Source of the DNA: Chersky-822 sp035509195
GTDB taxonomy: Bacteria; Actinomycetota; Actinomycetes; Streptosporangiales; Streptosporangiaceae
Assembly: GCA_035509195.1 (NCBI GenBank)
Contig: DATJLT010000074.1
Coordinates: 1-10,444, forward strand
DNA length: 10,444 bases
Reading direction: 5' to 3'
Below, piece after piece: positions 6,258 to 10,444 of this stretch (the stretch's first letter is position 1; each line of letters opens with the position of its first letter). The notes beneath the pieces were generated by a model. That model did no database searches. It was not told where the DNA came from and saw only the letters and a list, made by a program, of their open reading frames with translations. The translations under genes and the position numbers were made by a program.

Positions 6258-7789
6258 CGTCCGGCCTCCGCTGTGTCGTCAATGCCCGCCAGGCCACGCG
6301 CGTCGGCCAGGAACGGGTGCCCGCGCCTGGTGTCAAGCGCGGCCTCCACGGCGGCGCCGACGCGGTAAAGCCGGTCGTCGGCGAGCACGGGCGCCATGAT
6401 CTGGAATCCGACGGGCAGCCCGTCCTCAGGCGCGAGCCCGCATGGTACCGACATCGCCGCGTTCCCTGCCAGGTCGCTCGGGATCGTGCAGAGATCGGCG
6501 AGGTACATCGCCATCGGATCGTCGGCACGCTCGCCGATCGGGAACGCGGTCGTCGGCGTTGTCGGCGATACCAGGACGTCGACCTGCTCGAACGCGGCGT
6601 CGAAATCCCTGATGATGAGAGTACGAACCTGCTGTGCCTTGCCGTAGTAGGCGTCGTAGTAGCCGCTGGACAAGGCGTAGGTGCCGAGCATGATCCGGCG
6701 CTTGACCTCGGCGCCGAAGCCGACCGCGCGGGTGAGGCTCATCACTTCTTCAGCGCTGGCCTCGCCGTAGTCGCCGATCCGCAGCCCGTAACGCATGGCG
6801 TCGAATCTGGCCAGGTTGCTCGAGCACTCGCTCGGCGCGATCAGGTAGTAAGCGGGCAGCGCGTAGCTGAAATGCGGGCAGGAGACCTCGGCGACCTTGG
6901 CGCCGAGGCTCTCAAGCAGTTCCACGGTCTCGTTGAACCTGGTAAGCACGCCGGGGGCGTAGCCCTCGCCGCTCAGCTCGGCAACGACGCCGACTCTCAG
7001 CCCCGCGACGTCGGCGTTGCGTGCGGCGGCGACCACAGGCGGGATCGGGGCGTTGAGCGAGGTCGAATCGTTCGGGTCGTGGCCGGAGATCGCCTCGTGC
7101 AGCAGTGCCGCGTCGAACACGGTACGGGTCAGCGGGCCAGGCGTGTCCAGTGAGGAAGCGAACGCGACCAGGCCGAACCGTGAGGACCCGCCGTAGGTCG
7201 GCTTGACGCCGACGAGGCCGCAGACCGCACCCGGCTGCCTGATCGAGCCTCCCGTGTCTGTACCGATCCCGAGCGGCGCCTGGTAAGCGGCTACGGCGGC
7301 GGCCGAGCCGCCTGACGACCCGCCGGGCACCCGGCTAAGGTCCCACGGGTTGTGCGAGGGACCGAAGGCCGAGTTCTCCGTCGATGAGCCCATCGCGAAC
7401 TCGTCCATGTTGGTCTTGCCCAAGATCACGACCCCGGCATCGCGCAGCCGGGTCGTCACGGTGGCGTCATAGGGCGGCTGCCAGCCGGCCAGGATCTTGG
7501 AGCCGCACGTCGTGGGCATGTCGGCGGTCGTCATGACGTCCTTGAGCGCCAGCGGCACCCCGGCCAGCGGCCCGAGCGGCTCACCCGCCCTGCGCTTGTC
7601 ATCCACGGCCCGCGCGGCGGCCAGTGCCTGCTCGGAACCGACGTGCAGGAACGCACGGACCTTGACGTCGGTCAGCTCGATGCGGTCCAGATGCGCCTTC
7701 GTCAGCTCAACGGCAGATACCTCGCCGCTGGCGACGGCCGCGGCCATCTGCGCGGCGGTCATCGTGATCAGGTCTGTTCCCGCGGCCAC
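6254..7789 (-). CDS. gatA: Asp-tRNA(Asn)/Glu-tRNA(Gln) amidotransferase subunit A
   Basis: GatA is the glutaminase subunit of GatCAB and an amidase-signature enzyme that releases ammonia from glutamine (or asparagine) for transfer to the activated aminoacyl-tRNA. The protein has 511 residues, a normal length. The catalytic triad is visible from motif spacing: Lys83 in VPLALKDV, cis-Ser158 in RVPGGSSGGSAAAV and nucleophile Ser182 in GTDTGGSIRQPG. The spacing of 24 and 99 residues equals that known for the family. Further marks are GKTNMDEFAMGSSTENSAFG (124-143) and NAAMSVPCG (443-451). The start is GTG 7787-7789, with GAGGAG (7796-7801) 6 nt upstream inside the last gatC codons. Only 3 nt separate it from the gatC stop, and its own stop overlaps gatB, so translation of the three subunits is probably coupled. 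An internal ATG at codon 10 is a less likely start. Confidence 0.97.
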   Translation of the reverse strand: MAAGTDLITMTAAQMAAAVASGEVSAVELTKAHLDRIELTDVKVRAFLHVGSEQALAAARAVDDKRRAGEPLGPLAGVPLALKDVMTTADMPTTCGSKILAGWQPPYDATVTTRLRDAGVVILGKTNMDEFAMGSSTENSAFGPSHNPWDLSRVPGGSSGGSAAAVAAYQAPLGIGTDTGGSIRQPGAVCGLVGVKPTYGGSSRFGLVAFASSLDTPGPLTRTVFDAALLHEAISGHDPNDSTSLNAPIPPVVAAARNADVAGLRVGVVAELSGEGYAPGVLTRFNETVELLESLGAKVAEVSCPHFSYALPAYYLIAPSECSSNLARFDAMRYGLRIGDYGEASAEEVMSLTRAVGFGAEVKRRIMLGTYALSSGYYDAYYGKAQQVRTLIIRDFDAAFEQVDVLVSPTTPTTAFPIGERADDPMAMYLADLCTIPSDLAGNAAMSVPCGLAPEDGLPVGFQIMAPVLADDRLYRVGAAVEAALDTRRGHPFLADARGLAGIDDTAEAGR

Positions 7790-7792
7790 AGC

Positions 7793-8086
7793 TCACTCCT
7801 CCGTCAGGATCCTGGGCACGCGGAACCGCCCAGCCTCTGCGGCAGGCGCCTGGCTGAGGACAAGTTCGGCGTCAAGCGGGGGCGCTACCACGTCGTCGCG
7901 GTACACGTTCTCGAGATCCGCGGCGTGCGTAGTCGGCGGAATCCCGGCCGCCGCGACCTCCTGAACCCTGGCCACGGCACCAATGATCACGTCAAGCTGG
8001 CCGGCGAAATGATCAAGCTCATCCTCCGTGAGTGCCAGCCTTGACAACTTAGCGAGGTGAGCCACCTCGTCGCGGGTAATGGACAC
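7793..8086 (-). CDS. gatC: Asp-tRNA(Asn)/Glu-tRNA(Gln) amidotransferase subunit C
   Basis: GatC is the small belt-like subunit that wraps between GatA and GatB and stabilises the heterotrimer. Its 97 residues are the usual length. It shows the N-terminal helices ITRDEVAHLAKLSRLALTED and ELDHFAGQLDVII, the LENVYRDDV segment (58-66) and the C-terminal FRVPRIL (88-94), all typical of the family. The start is GTG 8084-8086. AGGA (8094-8097) could act as a 7-nt-spaced ribosome site, but the same bases form a good -10 hexamer, so the mRNA may be leaderless. It is the first gene of gatCAB; the next upstream gene ends about 300 bp away, so the operon promoter should be in that gap. Confidence 0.96.
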   Translation of the reverse strand: MSITRDEVAHLAKLSRLALTEDELDHFAGQLDVIIGAVARVQEVAAAGIPPTTHAADLENVYRDDVVAPPLDAELVLSQAPAAEAGRFRVPRILTEE

Positions 8087-8092
8087 CCAGCA

Positions 8093-8098
8093 ATCCTA
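8093..8098 (-). promoter_or_regulatory. Candidate -10 element for a leaderless gatCAB transcript
   Basis: On the minus strand TAGGAT fits the actinobacterial TANNNT consensus and ends 6 nt before GTG 8084-8086, so transcription would begin at or next to the start codon. No good -35 box is seen 16-18 nt upstream (GAAAAC at the expected place). The AGGA inside the hexamer could instead be a ribosome site. A second candidate -10, TAACAT (8244-8249 minus), lies inside the inverted-repeat element. Confidence 0.4.
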
Positions 8099-8157
8099 GT
8101 AGCACAGCGCCAGCAGTTTTCGTCCCTCGCACGTGCCGGCCCCCGTAGTAAATCCGA

Positions 8158-8310
8158 AAAGTGAACCCGTACAGGGTCGGCCGCCGGCAGGCGACCGTGT
8201 ACGGGTTGCCTGCCAATCGGTGTACCAATATGCCGCGTTTAGGATGTTACGCGAACAGGAAATCCGTACAGGCTCGCGGCTCGGCGAGCCGCCCTGTACG
8301 GGTTCACTTT
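8158..8310. repeat. 153-bp element: 19-bp perfect inverted repeats and four GTAC-centred motifs
   Basis: AAAGTGAACCCGTACAGGG (8158-8176) recurs as its exact reverse complement at 8292-8310. Two more copies of the core lie inside: AACCCGTACACGG on the minus strand (8195-8207) and ATCCGTACAGG on the plus strand (8262-8272). The order is plus, minus, plus, minus. Neighbouring copies form two strong hairpins: 8164-8207 (10 bp, one G-G mismatch, 5 bp, 12-nt loop) and 8264-8301 (9 bp, a 3-base bulge, 7 bp, GGC loop). The outer arms can instead pair end to end. Between them, GGCAGGC/GCCTGCC (8186-8192, 8208-8214) and CGCGT/ACGCG add smaller symmetries. No coding frame or transposase is present, and no flanking target duplication is visible. 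It could be an operator cluster, a REP-like or MITE-like element, or a structured RNA upstream of gatC. Confidence 0.85.
8264..8301 (-). terminator. Long hairpin, possible terminator of the upstream GGDEF-EAL gene
   Basis: CCGTACAGG pairs with CCTGTACGG, and GCGGCTC with GAGCCGC, closing on a three-base GGC loop; one arm carries a CTC bulge, giving 16 bp in total. It lies 87 nt downstream of the stop at 8388. On the minus strand it is followed by ATTTCC rather than a U-run. Termination is plausible, but the hairpin is also part of the larger four-motif element, so its main role is uncertain. The remaining stretch 8311-8387 holds only a 12-bp palindrome CGGGCTAGCCCG and nothing else I can support. 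Confidence 0.4.
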
Positions 8311-8387
8311 CTGGACGTACCCCGCCCGACGGGCTAGCCCGACCACGGATAGGCGATTTGCCCGGTTCAGGGGAGGTTGGCCTCGCG

Positions 8388-10444
8388 CTAGCTGGCTACG
8401 GCGGGGCGGGGAGTCGCGGCGGGGCGGACCGCGGGGGCGGCGGCGGCCAGGGTTGGCTCTGTTGCCGCGGCCAACTGGCCGACCTGGGGTTCGGCGAGGG
8501 CGGCGGGTGCGTGGTCAATTGCCTGCGCCGGGGAGACCTGCCGATGGTAGTTCTCGGCCAGCCACTCCGAGGCGAGGCGGGCGTTGAACGGGCGGGCGAA
8601 GTGCCAGCCCTGAGCGGCGTCGCAGCCGAGCGCGCGAAGCGCGGCCGCGGCGGTACCCGACTCGACACCCTCGCCGACGGTGCTGATGCCCAGTGACTGG
8701 GCAAGCGTGACCAGCGACTTGACGGTGACCTTGTGGTCAACGGAGTCGGGGAGACCCCTGATCAGCGCCGGGTCGAGCTTGACCTCGGTGATGCCGAGCT
8801 TGGTGAGCTGCACGAGCGAGGAGTAACCGTTGCCGAAGTCATCGAGGCTTACCCCCACGCCGAGGCGGGCGAGGGCGGAGATGTTCGCGGCGGCCTGTAC
8901 CGCCTTGCCTGCGAGGAGTTCCTCGTTGATGTCAAGCCTGAGCGCCTGCGGCGGCAGGCCGTGCCTGCGCAGCGCGTGCCTGACCAGGTCGACGAGCCGG
9001 TCACCGAGCAGGTCACGTGCAGGCAGGTTGACGCAGACCTGGACCTTGAGGCCGTCGGCCCACCAGCGGGACGCCTGAGCGAGTGCCTTGTCGATGACCT
9101 GCTCGGTCAGCTCGCTCATCAGGTGCGACTGCTCGGCCAATGCGACGAAATCGGCGGCGGCCAGCACGCCCCTGCGCGGATGCGGCCAGCGGGCGAGCGC
9201 CTCCATGCCGGTGACCTCGCCGTCGGAGAGGCGGAGCTTGGGCTGGAAGTACAGCTCGATCTCACGGCGCTGTATCGTCCCTCGCAAGTCCCCTAGCAGC
9301 GCGAGGCGGTCGGCGGAGTTCCTGTCGTAATCGGGCTTGTAGCGCTCCGTGCCGTTGCCGCGCTCCTTGGCGACGTACATCGCGACATCCGCGCGCTGCA
9401 TGAGTTGTTCGAAGCTGCGTGCGTCGTCGGGGTAAACCGCGATGCCGACGCTGGCCTGGATCTCGAAAGTAATGGCCTCAAGTCGCACGGGCTCGGCCAG
9501 CGCGGCCCTGAGCCTGGACGCCACCTCCCTGGCGACGCCTGGCTCCTTGACCGAGGGAAGCAGGACAGCGAACTCATCGCCGCCAAGCCGGGCGACGACG
9601 TCACCTGGACGGACGCTGTGCGAGAGCCGGTGCGCGACGTGCTGGAGCAGCCGGTCACCGACCGCGTGGCCCAGCGTGTCGTTCACTTGCTTCAGGCCGG
9701 TGGCACGGTCAAGGTCGATCAGCAGGAAGCCCGCCTTCGTGCTGGTCGCCGAGGCGTGGGCAAGGACTTCCTTGCCGCTCCTGGCCAGCAGCTTGCGGTT
9801 CACCAGGCCGGTGAGCTCGTCATGGTTAGCCTGATGCTCGCGCTGCACGGACATCGCCGCGCTGAGGTATATGGTCGCGAGCGGGAACGCAAACAACGCT
9901 ACGACCAGCGCCGATCCCGTCTCCATGGCCACGGTGATCAGCGGCGCGGTCGCGAAGAGCACGGCTGACGCGCCGGCCTGATAACGCGCGTTGGCCCGGA
10001 GCACGGACTTGAGCGGCGCGCGGGTCCGCAGTGACACAGCGGCACCGACCAGCACGAAGTTGACCAGGAAGTAGGCCGCAGCCGCGACGACGAGAGCGAG
10101 GAGGTGCGGGCTGTCAGGCTTCCACGGATGACCAGGCATCGGGTTAAGCCCGAGCGCGAACAGCGCTCCGCCCGCCGCCGCGAGACTGAGGGTGAGCTGG
10201 GCGAAGTTGAAGAAGACGCGCTGCGGAGTATGGCGCTGGGCAATGCCGCCGATAACGACCGCGAGCGCCCGCAGGAGAACGGCGATAGGAAAGCCCCAGA
10301 AGAGCATCACGCCGATCGTGACCGACCGGGAAGCGGCAGCCGAGTCGCCCTTGGGCCTGCCAGGCGTGGCGATCCGCCAGATCTCGCCGGACAAGATCAT
10401 TCCGGCCACTACCCAGAACATTGCGTGCGGCAGTTGCTCGCGGA
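8388..10444 (-). CDS. Membrane GGDEF-EAL cyclic-di-GMP enzyme, RmdB-like, 5'-truncated by the window
   Basis: This is an inner-membrane protein predicted to make and/or break cyclic-di-GMP. The frame stays open from the first visible Met (10419-10421) to the window edge (REQLPHA precedes it), so the true start is outside. Numbering from that Met (677 residues), about six hydrophobic segments (roughly 2-12, 33-55, 73-92, 107-130, 150-165, 170-190) precede GGDEF (about 195-360) and EAL (about 380-620). GGDEF is intact: DELTGLVNR (201-209), RxxD inhibitory site RPGD (271-274) and GGDEF (280-284). A three-residue insertion separates the metal Asp pair from LKQVND (D236-D248). EAL keeps E407, N465, D527, D528, K548, E584 and Q604; LEITE reads LDINE (496-500), a Glu-to-Asp change. 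The last 50 residues are Ala/Pro-rich. From memory, Streptomyces RmdB, a phosphodiesterase near gatCAB, has this layout. Confidence 0.93.
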   Translation of the reverse strand, partial: REQLPHAMFWVVAGMILSGEIWRIATPGRPKGDSAAASRSVTIGVMLFWGFPIAVLLRALAVVIGGIAQRHTPQRVFFNFAQLTLSLAAAGGALFALGLNPMPGHPWKPDSPHLLALVVAAAAYFLVNFVLVGAAVSLRTRAPLKSVLRANARYQAGASAVLFATAPLITVAMETGSALVVALFAFPLATIYLSAAMSVQREHQANHDELTGLVNRKLLARSGKEVLAHASATSTKAGFLLIDLDRATGLKQVNDTLGHAVGDRLLQHVAHRLSHSVRPGDVVARLGGDEFAVLLPSVKEPGVAREVASRLRAALAEPVRLEAITFEIQASVGIAVYPDDARSFEQLMQRADVAMYVAKERGNGTERYKPDYDRNSADRLALLGDLRGTIQRREIELYFQPKLRLSDGEVTGMEALARWPHPRRGVLAAADFVALAEQSHLMSELTEQVIDKALAQASRWWADGLKVQVCVNLPARDLLGDRLVDLVRHALRRHGLPPQALRLDINEELLAGKAVQAAANISALARLGVGVSLDDFGNGYSSLVQLTKLGITEVKLDPALIRGLPDSVDHKVTVKSLVTLAQSLGISTVGEGVESGTAAAALRALGCDAAQGWHFARPFNARLASEWLAENYHRQVSPAQAIDHAPAALAEPQVGQLAAATEPTLAAAAPAVRPAATPRPAVAS

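Noticed and set aside
6317..7153. Plus-strand open frame of 278 codons
   Set aside because: It lies entirely opposite gatA, has no family features, and is an expected antisense shadow in high-GC DNA.
8158..8310. Insertion sequence or classical MITE
   Set aside because: The terminal repeats fit, but no target-site duplication is visible and the inner copies alternate as in an operator or hairpin array; left as an unclassified repeat.

Overview
The window comes from a high-GC actinobacterium. Evidence is the GC-rich coding sequence, GTG starts on gatA and gatC, GGAGG-type ribosome sites with tight gene overlaps, a GatCAB amidotransferase operon, and an IlvE whose length and catalytic lysine position fit the actinobacterial form. 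All convincing genes lie on the minus strand, so transcription runs from high to low coordinates. I see no tRNA, rRNA, CRISPR array, transposase or phage gene.

Layout in transcription order: (1) 10444-8388, a membrane-anchored GGDEF-EAL cyclic-di-GMP enzyme (RmdB-like) whose 5' end is outside the window; (2) 8387-8087, an intergenic region with a striking 153-bp element made of four copies of a CCCGTACAGGG-like motif in alternating orientation, bounded by perfect 19-bp inverted repeats, followed by a probable leaderless promoter; (3) 8086-4650, gatC-gatA-gatB, a tightly coupled operon for the tRNA-dependent amidotransferase, with an abnormal 42-residue GatB tail that looks like stop-codon loss; (4) 4649-4419, a leader with mutually exclusive hairpins and a possible 11-codon upstream ORF overlapping the next gene; (5) 4418-1665, a second membrane GGDEF-EAL protein with a PAS domain, in which the metal and catalytic residues of both output domains are largely lost; (6) 1664-1260, about 400 bp without an intact gene but with a 67-codon remnant matching the C-terminus of 3-isopropylmalate dehydrogenase (LeuB); (7) 1259-153, ilvE; (8) 152-1, a likely terminator hairpin and an 11-bp GC-rich tandem repeat.

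The genes fall into three themes: translation quality (GatCAB makes Gln-tRNA and/or Asn-tRNA by transamidation), branched-chain amino acid synthesis (ilvE and the leuB scar), and cyclic-di-GMP signalling (one apparently active and one degenerate GGDEF-EAL protein flanking gatCAB). From memory, Streptomyces has a similar neighbourhood: rmdB, gatCAB, another GGDEF protein, ilvBNC, serA, leuB, ilvE. Against that background, this window looks like a version in which the block from ilvB to most of leuB was removed or relocated, leaving the leuB 3' end as a scar. That is inference. The most notable observations are the leuB scar, the four-copy inverted-repeat element, the GatB stop-loss tail and the catalytically dead GGDEF-EAL protein.
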